64,000 nt of DNA from Galeruca laticollis (GCA_963921935.1 OY998180.1:209230744-209294743), one strand, 5' to 3'. Shown: positions 1-13,069, counted from the stretch's first letter. Notes: a model not told the origin generated them from the sequence alone. A program made the numbers and translations.

Positions 1-1862
1 CGTGTTAGGTAATGTAACATAAACTACTCTATTCTCAGGGTTGTATGAAAGAAAAATTTTGAAGAGTAGACCGTAGATTCGTGCCAAACTAAGAGTGTAT
101 TTGGAGATAACAAAGCCAGTTCTCAGGGCTTTGTAGATAGAAAATTTTATATTGAAGTTATAAAGTCAAAAAACGAGGAGATGAAAATAAGGGCGCCACT
201 AACTTTGGTTCCTAAACAAAGTTAGAAATCAAATACAATCAGCCAACTTTTACTGATGTTACTGCTTAAAAAGAAATTATTTAGTAATTCTGAAGGCCAT
301 GATCCTGTGTAGTAAATAATAAAAGTATTTAAAAACATATATAAATATAATGAAATGAAATGATACAAAAATGCAGAAGGTGTTAGTAAACTATTATATA
401 GTGAATACTTATATGTATAATACAGAAATTTTGAGTCGTAGAAGTAGGTGAAGCCTTTTTATGATCACAAAGAACTTATCTAGAATTTATGAAGGCATCT
501 ATGTTGGTCACTCCAGGTCAAACTTGAGTTCTCTGGTAAACTGAACGCTGAGGAAAGTCCTGCCCAGGTATTACTGATTTCCGTTAGTTTTACTGACCCC
601 AGAAATTGTGTCAGTTAGTCTGATTTCCAAAAATTAAAATCACATAGGGATGTGTGATCCCGGAATTACGCAGTGATCCAGCTGATTCCCCTGCCAAGAT
701 GTTAATTTATAATTCTATAAAATTGCCCGTGGCACCTTCGAATTACTGCACAATTCCTTCGATCTCGGCAAATTCTCAGAACTCTGTCCCGTTCCAGTCA
801 GAAATCCGATATCGATATCCCCTCCTTTGCCCGAATAGACTTAACGACTATTTCACCACAAAGGAATTTTCGATAAAATTTAAAAGTAGTTTTATTTCAC
901 ATTTAAACTGGAAATACGTGACGTATATTCCACCAAAAAAAAAACTTCTTTAAGAAATTATTTCTTGAAATGTTAACAGCAAAGTTAACGTTTCAGTAAC
1001 CTATATCAGAGGGTTGGAAGATATTAAAAAATATATACAATTTCGTGAAATACAACTTTACTTTCTCTCGGACACCTAATCTGTATACAATAAAGCAGTT
1101 TTTCAATTATGAAAAATATATATATATATATTTACGATCTAAGTGAATTTGAAAAATAAAAACATGTTTTACATAGGCTTAATGAAATAAACATACATAG
1201 TATAATTTTACCAGTCTAACCTATTTTTCCTTTTATATGCATTTTTAGGGATGGAATTGCAAGGTAAATTATACTCGTAATTTTTAAATGTAATATTCTT
1301 ATTTACAGAATGGTACAGTGTGTTCTAAATTGGAAAACATTTTTTGTGATTTAAGCAATGTTATCCATTCAATTGACAATAAAATCAATTTCTATTTCAA
1401 ATCGTTTCAATAGAAATAGAAAAGGACATTTTTTTAAAGAATATCTCTTATGAATCTAAAAGGTGGTCGCCACTTCAACTAATGTATTTCTTGCAGGGTT
1501 GGCGCCGTGCAACAACACCCACTATTTCTTATTAAAACAGTATTGGTTTTGAACAAGTTAGATTACATTATTTTGAATATAGAGAAATTTAGTTGGTTGT
1601 AAATACTTATAAGATGGGTGTAAAGTTGAGTATTTTCATCCCGACTCTTTGGCCAAACAATTGTTACCTGAATGTAGGGCCGACGACATGTTTTTTCTTT
1701 ATATTCAATAGCGAACAGGCTTTTGAATTTTATAAGCTATTTTTCTGGCTAGAACCCTGGTCCAAATTGAAATTATAACTGCCTTGTACAACATTCGTGA
1801 AGCAACCAGTACAATTAGTTCATTTTCATATCTGTTTGCGTTTGTAGTTCTCTAGTTGAGCT
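1..1862. other. No recognisable gene
   Basis: AT-rich sequence with only short chance reading frames. A 99-codon frame at 654-953 has no recognisable motif and looks like noise. A short TA run lies near 1110-1130. I see no transposon ends here. Confidence 0.6.
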
Positions 1863-2821
1863 TATAGCCCAAGAGCCAGATCTTCGTCATTTTATAAGAG
1901 CTGAAAGTTTTTCTATGCATGTCCTCTATACAGGTAAGAACGACCATCGATTATAGGAGTTTGGGTTGTGCAGGTAACAGGTAGTAAAGGTGTATAAAAT
2001 AGTACCTAAAATTCGCTCAAGTATAAAGTTCATTTTTTTATATTTTCTTCGGGGTAACTTTAGAAATCTCGTCATCCATTGCCGGACACTTATAACAGTT
2101 GCTACCCCCTGCCAGACACCCCTAAACTTAAATAAATTAAATTATACTTTCGTTATAGTATAAAAGGTAAATTTTATATATTGACATTGAAAGTCCGCTG
2201 TATGTGCGATCTCGAGGTAACAACTGTTCAAGCGGGTGCGGGTGAGATAGGGCGCTTAATCGACTGCGATATTTTACTGTGCATCATCTGTTATTTAGTG
2301 ATGTATTGAACAATTATGCGTAGGTACAACCAACATTTGATGATTGATATTTGTGCAGTTTTTTGTGAAATAAAAGTGTTATCATGGGAGATACATTAAT
2401 TTGTTTCGTTTGTAATAAAATTGATGATAAAATAATATTGTTCCCGGAGAAAACGTTAAAAAAATGTCAAACTGTTTTGAAAATTAGAAAAGAATATAAC
2501 CTTAAATATAAATACATTGTTGCATGATGAGTATACAAGAAATGGGTATCACCGGGAATGTTATACAGCATTTACAGGACTTATGAAAAATACTTAACTT
2601 TTGAACCTGAAAAATCGACAAAAAACTGTGAAAAACAAAAATCAGCCAGTGTAGCTCAAAAACCTCGTCGTTGATACCTAAGTTGACCACAGAACCATCT
2701 TATTTATAGTCTTTCTCTACAGGATCTTCAATAACATAGCAATCAAGTTTAACTTCTACATCAATAGGACTTCAAGCTACAGCTTCTCAAGAAAATATTG
2801 AAATTTGTGAACTAGATATTA

Positions 2822-2984
2822 AAGCTGTTTTAGAGTACACAATTTCTTGTACAAGATTGGGTTCAATTTCTTGTACAAGATCTAGAACCACAAATTGTTT
2901 GGCAGTAAATTTATTCTGTAAATTACCGTTCAAGAGGTTGAATCAAATCTTGTACATGAAATGGTGTAGTCTTAAAACAGCTTT
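2822..2984. mobile_element. Short MITE, copy 1 (163 bp)
   Basis: Inverted ends AAGCTGTTTTAGAG and AAAGCTGTTTTAAG (right end, reverse complement) are flanked by TA at 2820-2821 and 2985-2986. The interior repeats the palindromic core CTTGTACAAG. It interrupts the decayed gene of element 1. A longer relative (536 bp) is at 16412-16947. Confidence 0.7.
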
Positions 2985-3464
2985 TAGTGAAAATAATGAT
3001 TCAACTCAGGATGCAAATATTCTAACCGAAAAGTAAGCTAATAATATCGACTATCAAATTGTTTGTGTGTTTTGTGACAGGAAACATAAAAAAATACGTT
3101 CAAAAATGCTTCCACTTCATAAAGCTGATACCGACCAATTTAAATCTAGTGTATTACCCAACATCGAAGAACAAGAGGAGTTTGCAGAATCATTAAATAA
3201 ATTGAAAACATTTTTTGATCCAAAAATATCTTTTCCTACGACCACATAGGAAAGTGCCATATATCGCACTGTTTAGTTCTATGGAAAGTGGCCTTTATTC
3301 ATACGCGTACGGAAAAAAAAACTTATCCGTACGTGTACGGATAAAAAGCTGTCAAATTGAATGTTGAAATGCTAGTCTATTTACCCCGCAAATGTATGTA
3401 TATGTCAAATGCGTATTTCCTAAGTTGATTTGTCCTTATAATATAATTTATTTCATTTAAAATT

Positions 3465-3560
3465 AAAAAAAAACTCACCGATCCCGGGTTCGGACCACCT
3501 TACTGTTTGTCAGAAATCGAGTTTACGGACGCTTAGCCCGCTCGGCCATTCCATCGCTGT
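3465..3560 (-). repeat. tRNA-derived sequence (SINE head or tRNA pseudogene)
   Basis: On the minus strand, TGGCCGAGCGGGCTAAGCG (3548-3530) matches a Ser/Leu-type tRNA D-arm and A box. GGTCCGAACCC (3496-3486) matches a B box. A run of T follows directly (3473-3465), as in a Pol III terminator. The acceptor stem and most of the T stem do not pair, so it is not a working tRNA. It lies inside element 1. Confidence 0.6.
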
Positions 3561-3790
3561 TACGTTGTGTTCTTATCAAAGATACTTATAGCGCTAAGAA
3601 ATATACACAACAGTTTATTTATTCTTAAAAATAAAGTGTGTTTACATCGACATTTCTTGGACTATATAAAGTAATTACAAACACACATATATAAAACCTC
3701 TCACATCTACATAAAAACGCAAGATTGTACATGCCTGATTCGGTAAAAGTATATCGCGTGGTCGTAGGAAAAATAGTGTACATAACTTGT

Positions 3791-3855
3791 GCGAAAGTGA
3801 TTTTTCACACTCGTGGGATTATCCCTCCCACTCGTGTGAAAAATGTCACTTTCCG
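3791..3855. repeat. Near-palindromic hairpin
   Basis: Arms around GCGAAAGTGATTTTTCACAC and the reverse complement of GTGTGAAAAATGTCACTTTC face each other across a short centre containing the CTCGTGGGA motif. It belongs to a set of short hairpin repeats in this window (also 10934-11033, 26707-26806 and 27636-27705) that differ in sequence. Confidence 0.7.
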
Positions 3856-5803
3856 CACTCGTTACGTAATATACTATATCATACAGAATGTAGAATATGT
3901 TTCAATAATAAAATATCCTCTTCTAAAAAACCATTCAGTAAAAGTGATTTCATCGGGAATATCACGAATTAGCTTTTAATGAAATAAGTGGGATTATCGA
4001 GGAAGACGTAATTAAGAAAGAACGCTGTTAGTTATTAGTATATTTTAGATGAAGCGTACATTGGAAAAAATCTGAAGAAAATTCTGTTGAAGTGAATTCT
4101 GTTTTTACTGCACGCAATCTCGAAAAAAAAATTCTAAAGATATTAAATTGTTTACTATTCGTAATAATAGCACCCAATTACTTACAAGCAATAGACGATA
4201 CAATATTTGAAAACTTACAAACTGAAAATACTTTGGCACTGCATTAATTTTAAGAAAATTAATACTGCAAATGGGAAAAAATAAGTTACCGACAAAAAAT
4301 ATAATAACAGAGCATTTAATGTCAGGAGAAGTTTCGATAACACCACAATTACTGGACTTTACTCTTCTAGATGGATGTAATGAAAACCGGAAAAAAGGCC
4401 TGAAATGTGCTTGTCAAGTGTGTTCTTATTCTCAAGACGTAATCTTTGCAGTCCATAATGGTCATATAAAAACATCAAAGCAAATCATGTTAGGTATAAC
4501 TTTAAAGAGCTTAACAAGCAGTAGGAACACTATTGATATTATTAATCGATATTGCCATTGTATCAGCTATCAGGGCATCGAGGAACTAGAGACTAATACA
4601 ACGTATACTTCTTTTGAACAATCCAGTTTGTATCCAGAGACGATTAAAAGAAACTTTTTACTGGTGTGGCATATGATAATTTCCATCGTTTTGTGGAAAC
4701 TACAAGCGGAAATAATACTCTACATGACACCGTTGGAATTATATACTAGTATATCGAGGCGAATACAACTGAGGAATCAGATGCCTGAAGAACTTGACAT
4801 GTCTGAAGCGCCGATTACAAATAATGAAAATAATTTACCACATACGAAGGTGAAAAGAAGAACGTCTGAAGCCATATCTACAGAACCCGAAAATGACAAG
4901 TGAACTGCAATCAACAATTGATTATATAGAAGTTATACACTCTACAAACTCGCAGCTATACACCGAAATCGACAATTTATGGATGATCAGTCATGTTTTG
5001 CAGTTACCTGACGTAACAATACCAGGTAGCTGCGAATTAATTCAAAATGTAGATCATCAACAAAACATCTTTAATATTATTCAAAGATTTATTTATATGC
5101 AATGTTTACAATGTCCCTAATGTGATTAATATGGACGCTAGCAATCTGCCACAATGGAAAAGCGAGTTATTGCAGCAATTTCTGCGAGTAAATTATATAT
5201 GTACCATTTGGAATAATGCTCATCTGAAAAATCCAACCACATATCAACCAGACAATAACGGCTGAGTATTGAAAGATGACAAATACCAGTTCAAATGGTT
5301 TGAAGGGGATCAACTACCAAGTTATGTTAGTGATTCGCTCAAAACTCAATCGGGTATGTAATTATTCTGACAAATTGTGGTACATATTTTTTTAATTATT
5401 CATAATTGTATAAACTTATTTTTTTTCAGAAACTGACGACGATCTTGCCATCGACTGTAGTAGTGACGAAGAAAATGAAAATATCGACGAGAATGATGAA
5501 ATTAATAAAAAAGATTAAATATTTTTTTTACTTGTAATCATATTTTTTTTTATATTTTATGGTATTGAAATAACACCTACAGCGGACTTTCAATGTGTCT
5601 GACAAGATGTAAAAACCATTAAAACTGTCCGGCTACTTAGGTAACGTTTTTTCATAGATCCCAAGTAACATATAAAATTTAGCTTTTATACTATAACGAA
5701 AGAATAATTTAATTTATTAAAGTTTAGGGGTGTCTGACATGCACAGAAAAATTTTCAGCTTTTATAAAATAACGAAAGTCTGGTCGTCATGGGCTCTTGC
5801 TCT

Positions 5804-7822
5804 ATTAGTATCAACAAATACAGGTGATGGAATCTGTGTACTATTAATGTATATAGAATATTATTGATTTTGTAATGTGAATGATAGATATTGGAATTTA
5901 CTCTCATTAATCTTAACTTTTAGACCATTTTTCTATATAAGGTCGTACTGCAGGTTGAAACAACAATTATTGTTTCTTCATGCATAGCTGAGAAAACATG
6001 GTTATCCACAAATATGTGTGGAAGGTTTGATATGTGTATATGATATTATAAATTTGTTTTTTCGGATTTTTCTTGATAAGATTTTTATTTTAAATGCTTG
6101 TTTTACCACTTTTTCAAATATTTCTATTTCACAAATTTCTTTTTCTTCCAGTCATGAAATAAGTTATTGATATCGATATAGGTCTTATGACGAGGTTAAA
6201 TATTAGGTCCAGTTTTATAAACATATTATTTTCTTATTATGCAAAAGTTTAGAAAATTTAAAACTTTTATATAATCTCTTTGGTTTTCGATATAAAAAAT
6301 ATATAGAACTTCGAAACATGCAATTCAATACAACCAACTCTAGATTAAATAATCAATTTTAATTATACTAATATATTTTTAACTTTAACAGAATAAGGAG
6401 TTAGAACACACTGCGTAACGCATAACATAAACTTTGGTCGATAAACTTTATTACAAACAACATTAAATTGAGTTATAACATACATATCTGAAAAATATTT
6501 ATTATGGAACTGAAATCACCATGGATCAGAATATGTTTTTGATAAAACTATGCAACATTGTTATCAATATTAATCAGAGTGCAAATTATTTCTTATCCAG
6601 TACTTATCGAAAAATATTTTTGTTATTAACCAAAATAATAACATAGATCACCATGGCTTTGTTCTTGGAAAGTGAAGCGTAATTTCCGAAATAATTTTTT
6701 TCCGAGAATCCAAGACATGGGGTCAGTATTGGCCCATCACGTCAGTATTTTGAAACACTTGATCATTACAAAAGGCACAACATTTTTGTGGCTTTTTCTT
6801 TAGTTACATCATTTAGTACTACTAATTAATTAAATAATCACAAAGTTCAATTATAATTTTTCTTCTCCAAGTTACTCTAAAGTTAAGATATTTTCTTGAA
6901 AATTTCATGACCATCTGCATCAAACCCTTCGGAGCAACCCCAAACCTATAAACCACCCGCTAAATTCAATCAAAAATCCAACCACCTAAGACAGGGCCGA
7001 AGACCCAGCCTCTTACGGCAAGATCAATAAAAGATCCAACCATCCAGCACAATATTAAAACCCCAGTTTCTGACAAGATCAATATCTGCTTACTGAAAAA
7101 ATTATGTTACAAACAAATATTTAATTTCAATTATTAAGAAATAAAAAGGTTCTCAAGTTTGGAAAACGGGATTTGAAGGATTCTTATTCGGAAAACATTT
7201 ATTCACAACTCCCTAATACAGCCAAAAATCGTATTCTTTGCAGAGATTACTCAAAAACTTGACATGATAGAGTAATTACTTCAAAAACGACTTCCAGCTT
7301 TTCTAGAACAACAACGATTCCTTTTTTGAGCTGCATAATTATTTTGACCAGTTTATTCCCTTCTATATGAAGATTCAAAATTATGAAAGAGGTACCATGA
7401 GATATTTGTTAATGTTTCGATGGAAAAAGTTCGTTAGTTAAGTATAAATTGTTATTTATAGCTGTCTGATTCCAAGTCAAAAAGTAAATGTCTAATTTAA
7501 CCCTTTAAGTGTCTCTGGTAGCTATATATACCAGAAGCCATTAAAGCGCATAATTCAAAGGGCGGTCACGCAATTCTCAATTTTATGAAATTAGTCGTTA
7601 GTTAGAATGGTTACTGGTAGGTATAGATGCCACTTTTTGTGAAATAGTTATATGTGACTTGCCAGCACTATCCCATGTAAATCTATATAGATCCAATAAT
7701 AATTTTCAGTTGTATTGGTTTCTTTTTGAAATATGTTGTTTCGATGATGAATTTAAATTGAAATAGTAAGTTTTTGGGAGAAGGTACCGCGAACGCCCCT
7801 GAGAAAGTTCAACTGGAATAAA
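5804..7822. other. No recognisable gene
   Basis: AT-rich, without coding motifs. A C-rich patch at about 6910-7080 contains two similar phrases (ATCCAACCACC and ATCCAACCATCC). TTTAACCCTTTAAGTG at about 7496 resembles a piggyBac-like end, but I found no partner end. Confidence 0.5.
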
Positions 7823-8660
7823 GTGACTTACAAGAATGCCAAGAAAAGCAAAAATATTAATCCCGAATTTATGTTTAGAAGGATTATCAGTACCACCGAA
7901 TTTCAAAATATAGATTTCAAAGATATACTCTCCTACGAACTAACTCCAGTTCCTTTTTCTCTGTTTCATGAAGACGAAACAATGAGAAGAACCCCAAAAT
8001 CAGATCTGACACATAAGCTTCATTCATATTGTCAATTATTATTTCAAACTCCCAAAAATTGCACAGCCTTCGTTTTAGATGGAATCATAATTCTTCATTC
8101 TCTAAATCCTAAATCTTTAAAGACTTTAGAAAATTTAGTAAATGCATTTGACGGAATTTAACGGATTTCTCAAAATAATTTTTGCGAGACCATTTTTGTA
8201 ATATTTGATAGGCACGATATTGAAAGTTCCATTAAAAATATCGCGAGACGAGGATATCAATTTTGAATACAATTTAGTGTAACAGGAAGTCGAGCAGTCT
8301 CAAATTATAAAATTTTCTTAAAACATTGTGAAAATAAAATATATACAATTTTTTATCTAAAAATTCAGAAAATATTCCTGATGCGAAAGAACTCTTCATT
8401 GCAGGAGGTTATCAGAACGGTGAAGAATATTTTAAAGTAAGACATTAAAAAATGTAGATCACTGTAATTATAATAATTTTAATGCACTTACGTATGTGTT
8501 GAAAATCAAGAACATTTGAAATCTAATCATGAGGAAGCGGACACACGCGTAATATTTCATCTATCAAATTCTATTAACAAAAATAGTACAATTGCTATGA
8601 AATCTGATGATACAGTTTTATTGATTTATTATTACTGGAACAATGAATGAATGTTTATGG
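7823..8660 (+). pseudogene. Decayed gene of the HEEADTR family
   Basis: The open part (7823-8161) reads DILSYELTPVPFSLFHEDET then FVLDGIIILHSLNP. In shifted frames the rest follows in order: IFDRHDIESSIKNIARRGYQ near 8200, TGSRAVSNYKIFLKHCENK near 8285, a GGYQNGEEYFK segment near 8405, HEEADTRVIFH at 8528-8560, and MKSDDTVLLIYYYW near 8600. This order fits a family I recall as multicopy and uncharacterised in arthropods. The spacing of DG, EAD and SDDxD motifs recalls FEN/PIN-type nucleases; that is my inference. Multiple frameshifts make it dead. The mariner relic follows directly. Confidence 0.65.
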
Positions 8661-8711
8661 AAACTGGTCACGTTGTTAATAATGTCAATAAAAAGAATTA
8701 TGTAACTGGTT

Positions 8712-9480
8712 CTATTCTTTTAAAAGCGGTCATATGAACACGAACGATGCTGAACTTCGAGGACCGTCATTTACTGTAACTACTCCAGAAATGGTTAATA
8801 AAATCCGTGCTCTTGTACTTAGCGATCGTCGAATAAATGTACGTGAGATAACTAATGACATAAATATTTTAACGGAACAGGTATGCAATATTTTGCATGA
8901 AAGGTTACTTATGAAAAGGGTATCTGCAAATGGGTGCTTAATGCTGATCAAAAACTCGCTCGCATAAAAAATTCAAACGTAAGCCAAGTGAATTTTTCCG
9001 TCGATATGTCACAGTAGATGAAACTTGGGTACATCATTATACCCCAGAATCAAAAATACAGTCGAAATGATGGATTTCATCCGAGGAACATGCTCCCAAG
9101 AAAGCAAAAACAGTTTTTTCGGCCAATAAGGTCATGGCCACAGTGTTTTGGGATTCCAAAGGTGTAATCTTTATTGATTATTTAGAAAAAGGGAAAACGA
9201 TAACTGGTCAATATTATGCTGATATGCTGATACGTTTTGATGCCGAACTTAAGAAAAAACAACCGTATTTGTTGAAGAAAAGAGTTTTGTTCCATCACAA
9301 CATTGCTCCTGCACATTCGTCTACTATTGTTGCAAAAAAATTAGCCTCATCCGCCATATTCACCTGATCTGGCTCCCTCCGATTACTTTGTTTCAAAACT
9401 TAAAATGGCTTGGTGGAAAGCGATTTCGGACAAATAAAGAGGCGATTGCAGAGACAAACGCGTATTTTGCGGAACTTCCG
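8712..9480 (+). pseudogene. Mariner transposase relic, copy 1
   Basis: The helix-turn-helix part (8734-8967) contains VTTPEMVNKIRALVLSDRR and VCNILHERL. After a gap, the catalytic part contains VTVDETWVHHYTPES (first Asp), MATVFWDSKGVIFIDYLEKG (from 9134) and LFHHNIAPAH. The last piece should contain the second catalytic Asp in a DNAPAH motif, but that Asp is lost. The frame breaks near 8967, 9070 and 9360, and the C-terminus stops after the EAIAETNAYFAEL region. No TIRs remain. It is about 94% identical at nucleotide level over the shared core to the copy at 56352-57475, judged by eye. Confidence 0.85.
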
Positions 9481-10079
9481 AAAGAAATCAAGCGGACGCC
9501 ACCGGTGTGGTAAGTAAACTAGTCGCCACATTCGCACGCACGCCTGTTTGAAAGGGTCTAATCTTCAAAACCATTTGAAATACACCCACACATAATCGGG
9601 TGAAAATGACGACTAGGAAATTCCACCGTTTTTGATGTAAATGCATGTTTTACTTTATCTGACAAATAATGGCGTGTAAAAGATATAAAAATTAAACAGT
9701 ATTTTCACTTTTTTCTCTTAAAGAATTTTTTTATATCCTTGCAATAAATAATTTGAAGTGCTATGGCGTAGAAAAAAGGGTGAGCTTTCATCTAAAAAAA
9801 AAACAAATATTCTACCTGTTTTAGTAAACGAGTCGCAGGGCATTAAAGTTGAAAAATGGTAATTTTAAATATTTTGTCATATTTTTTTTTGTCTCGACCA
9901 ATAAAAAATGTCGTCATTTAGCATTTTCAGTGTAGAAATATGTATTAAACTATATTGTAAAGGTCTGATTTAGTTACACTTTGGTATTGGGTTGATGAAC
10001 GATTTTATCCCCCCGCCCGCCGGTATATCTCCATTTCTTTAGCCACAGCTCCAGTGATCTTAAATTGTTTAGTGGAAAC
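9481..10079. other. No recognisable gene
   Basis: AT-rich sequence with poly-A and poly-T runs. I see no motif or repeat end that I can support. Confidence 0.5.
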
Positions 10080-10240
10080 AGAGACTGCATAATAGAATCA
10101 TCGGACGACCCCCGGAAGATGGATGAACGACATTAGAGAGGCAACGGGGGTATCAGATAGCTAGAGATAGAAGAATGGAAAAGAGGGAAGGCATGTATGC
10201 AGGAGTGGATGTTGAAAGGCTGATGAAGAAGATTATTGAG
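10080..10240 (+). pseudogene. LINE ORF2 C-terminal remnant
   Basis: In one frame GRWMNDIREATGVSD is readable, followed in another by ARDRRMEKREGMYAG. This matches the common C-terminal signature of insect LINE polyproteins (WMDDI..., then AQDR..W). Nothing else of the element is recognisable nearby. Confidence 0.5.
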
Positions 10241-12530
10241 TATTTGCGTGTCGATATGATCGTGATATCGTGTTCAAAATTTTAATTTCATTTACTACTA
10301 TTACTATTTCCTTTACTTTTTATATTCTTTCCAATGTTATTGAATTGTGGAATCGCAGCACTGGTTTTTTGTGATTACAGTTGGTGGCTATTGTCAGAGA
10401 GTGAAACATTTTCAATTTTCAGAATGTAACCTCTATTTTGATCCAAATAGAGAATAAACTGGTCAATAATTTATGTACAGAGATGGGATTGCACTTACTC
10501 CTCTATAAGTTTGACCATTTTATGAATTAAGAAAACAACTTTCCTGTCATAAGTAGAATCCAATGTTTATACATTTATTTATCTACATCTCCAAGTAAAT
10601 ATTGTTTTACATGATCAGTAATTTCTACAACAATGCAAATTTATTATAAAATGATAAATACACATTATTTATTTAAAACAAACAACATTTTAAACAAATT
10701 ATATAATTAAATCCATTCAATTATCAGGAATATATTTGATTGAAAGTTTTCTTACTGTCTTCGTTGATGTGATTTAAATTAGTGTTAGTTTAAGTTTAGA
10801 TCTTCAATCCAAGTAACTATTATGACTACCTATAGTAATAGTAATTCATTCAGATTCAAGTGAGATCTTAGATAACAGTTTGAAGAAATTTTTCATCTCA
10901 AACAGCTCAATACAAGATCCATAAGAAATAGTCGAGGCAATGAATTAAATAAGTTCGGAATTTAGGCCGCATAGTCGGATCGGCATGCGGCCTAAATACC
11001 GAACTTTTGCCTTTTTTAGTAGTTCATTGCCTCCACTAAAATGCAAGATCGATAGCGCAAACTGAGTTTTATAAAAAAAAACTACAAAAGTTGCTATGAG
11101 AAGAATGGATGGCTTCTGTTAAAATGAATCTTATTGAAAAAATTCCACGAAAATTGGAGCAGCAAAACCATGTATTATTATAGATCATTTATGTTTTTAT
11201 CACAACTAGTAACTGATAACATGGCTATTTAATAACATTTATGTCTTAAAGACATGCCTTTGTGTACTTCTAGAAACATAGAAATTGTTCTTTGTACGTT
11301 ATTTCATTACTCACTAATAAACAACGTCTATACATGAATCACAGATATCAATATTGCACATAGCATTTTAAATGACTGCTTATTTTTCTCAGTAAGTTTG
11401 ATGTGTTGTTAAAATGTACTTGATGTCAAGTTGTTAAACACTAAAATTTCATAGACATCATGTCAGTGAAGAGTGAGTAGAGAAAACACCACGAAGAAAC
11501 AACTTTCATGCCATTTTTTTCTATGAGAAAATTACCAAAAATTTCAACCAACATATACATACAAATTTTCAATTGGATAAGTATTTGACTAGGATAATTT
11601 ATTACTCGTAATGAAAGTATCTCATCAATCTTTAATAACTTAGTTTGTCAAAGAAATTGTCCAACAAAAACCGGAATCTGAAGGAATTTTTTTATTTTGC
11701 AACAAAATAGTAAAAAGTGCTCGTTAAAAAATGCCAATAAGGTATACAATAAATCACGTACAATAATAAACAAAAATATTGTCTGTACAAATATAAACAA
11801 CATATTTTAAATTATAATTTTAACTGTGTATAACTAATATTTATAATAAAGTATATGTGGATGCTGCATTAAACTATTATTTAAACAATGGCTCATTTTT
11901 CAATAAAATACCAATACATAATAAAATATAAATACATAGTAAAAGAAAAATACAATTTAATTCTATTTTTCCAACTTGATGAAAAGTATCCAATCATTAT
12001 CACTTAGCTTAAGGTAGTTCACTCGTAAAATGGCTTTTCTTAAGAATTAAATGAAATTGAAATATAGGGTTAATATAAGTGTATTTTACCTAACTAACAA
12101 AAAATTTTATATTCTGTGAAACGAGATACTAACAATCAAATTGTGCATAATTAACATTGTCGATATCTGTCATGTATGAAATCCGTGCATTCATTTCATT
12201 CAACGGTTCTTACGATATTTTTTAAAAACTAATGCAATGAAATGAAAAATTAGAAATTTTAAAACAAAAACCCGAACTTTTTGACCGTTTAGCCAAAAAG
12301 ATAGATTTTTTAAATTAAAATATTTTTAACACTTGATGCGTGGTAGGGTACAACAATCACAATAACTGTATGAGAGTGCACTCTATATATAAGTTTACAT
12401 TTATTCACATGTCTCCTACAAAAATAATATTTTCAAGCATTTAGAATCTCTAACTTTTGGTAGAGGAGAATACCCTACAGTGAGATATTTATTATATCTC
12501 TCTGAAAAACTGTAGTAGACGGCAACAAAC
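10241..12530. other. No gene; one hairpin repeat
   Basis: AT-rich. The only structured feature is the hairpin at 10934-11033. No coding motif was found on either strand. Confidence 0.5.
10934..11033. repeat. Foldback hairpin, about 100 bp
   Basis: Arms begin with GAGGCAATGAA and its inverse TTCATTGCCTC. Inner arms AAGTTCGGnATTTAGGCCGC and its inverse surround a short loop. It may be a tiny foldback MITE. Confidence 0.75.
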
Positions 12531-12655
12531 TTAAGGCACTTTTAGACGGTCAGATGAGTTTTCCGTTCAGTCTCAGTTTCGGTACAGTTATCAGTTCCGT
12601 TTGAAAATGCTCCTGTTATTACACGATCAGTTTAGTTGTCATTCACAGTTCAGTA

Positions 12656-13050
12656 ATGGACGAATATACCCTAATTGCAGTCGCGTTGTGCTCCGCACTA
12701 AAACAAACACGAGAAAATAGAAGTAGATGGAGTAAAAATTGGCTCCTGGAAGGAAATACACTGTCGTGTTTAAATCTATTAGAGGAACTTCATTTTGAAC
12801 CATCTGATTGGTCAAACTATTTAAGAATGAGTGAGGATGCATATCTAGAGTTGCTGCAGTTAGTAATACAATTATAAAAAAACAAGACACCAACATGAGA
12901 GAAGCTATATCACTCACCACATGAGAGGCTAAGTGCAACGATCAGATTTTTGGCTACTGACTACTGAATTTTCAGGACTCTTATCATCACCATCTATTGT
13001 GTTGTACATAGTATTTCTACTACCACAAACATTTTGTGTATCATTAAGGG
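12656..13050 (+). pseudogene. Harbinger transposase, N-terminal part
   Basis: The ATG at 12656 opens a frame with RSRWSKNWLLEGN and FEPSDWSNYLRMSEDAYLEL, the usual N-terminus of Harbinger nucleases. Frameshifts near 12868 and 12915 separate it from KKQDTNMREAIS and HERLSATIRFLAT. The sequence then jumps to unrelated residues, so the catalytic domain is deleted. Confidence 0.8.
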
Positions 13051-13069
13051 ACATAAACAAGTCGTAGAA

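Larger units (their letters stand above)
2384..5517 (+). pseudogene. Decayed transposon-borne gene: zinc-finger N-terminus, HDTVGI motif, acidic C-terminus
   Basis: A protein family can be followed through several frames. The ATG at 2384 opens a frame with a CxxC pair (LICFVCNKIDD). A piece with GYHRECYTAFTGL follows near 2540, then a second C..C motif (CVFCDRKHKK) near 3065, then 4271-4903 with CACQVCSY and LTSSRNTIDIINRYCHCISY. A frameshift near 4660 moves the hallmark DNFHRFVETTSGNNTLHDTV into another frame. Near 5250-5350 KDDKYQFKWFEGDQLPSY is readable after an in-frame stop. A GT...AG intron (about 5355-5430) leads to a last acidic exon (ETDDDLAIDCSSDEE) ending at 5517. I recall such proteins as multicopy uncharacterised genes in aphid and beetle genomes; their function is unknown. 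Several frameshifts and stops make it non-functional. Confidence 0.65.
1863..5803. mobile_element. TIR DNA transposon, element 1, degraded
   Basis: Long imperfect inverted repeats bound this 3.9-kb element. The left arm (1863-2202) and right arm (5578-5803) both contain the stretch around CAAGAGCC, then TTTTATAAnAGCTGAAA, then GACACCCCTAAACTT, and end with a shared piece around GAAAGTCCGCTGT. The extreme ends read TTATAGCCCAAGAG on the left and TAATAGAGCAAGAG on the right (reverse complement). It encloses a decayed gene (2384-5517), a nested MITE (2822-2984), a tRNA-like sequence (3465-3560) and a hairpin (3791-3855). I could not fix a target-site duplication. The superfamily is unassigned; the terminal motif is shared with the element at 34401-37423. 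Confidence 0.75.

Noticed and set aside
654..953. Open frame of 99 codons
   Set aside because: No motif, no splice or promoter context, and composition typical of chance frames in this AT-rich DNA.
3465..3560. Functional tRNA-Ser or tRNA-Leu
   Set aside because: The acceptor and T stems do not pair; only the promoter boxes are convincing.
7496..7535. piggyBac terminal repeat
   Set aside because: TTTAACCCTTTAAG is suggestive, but no inverted partner next to TTAA and no transposase text was found.
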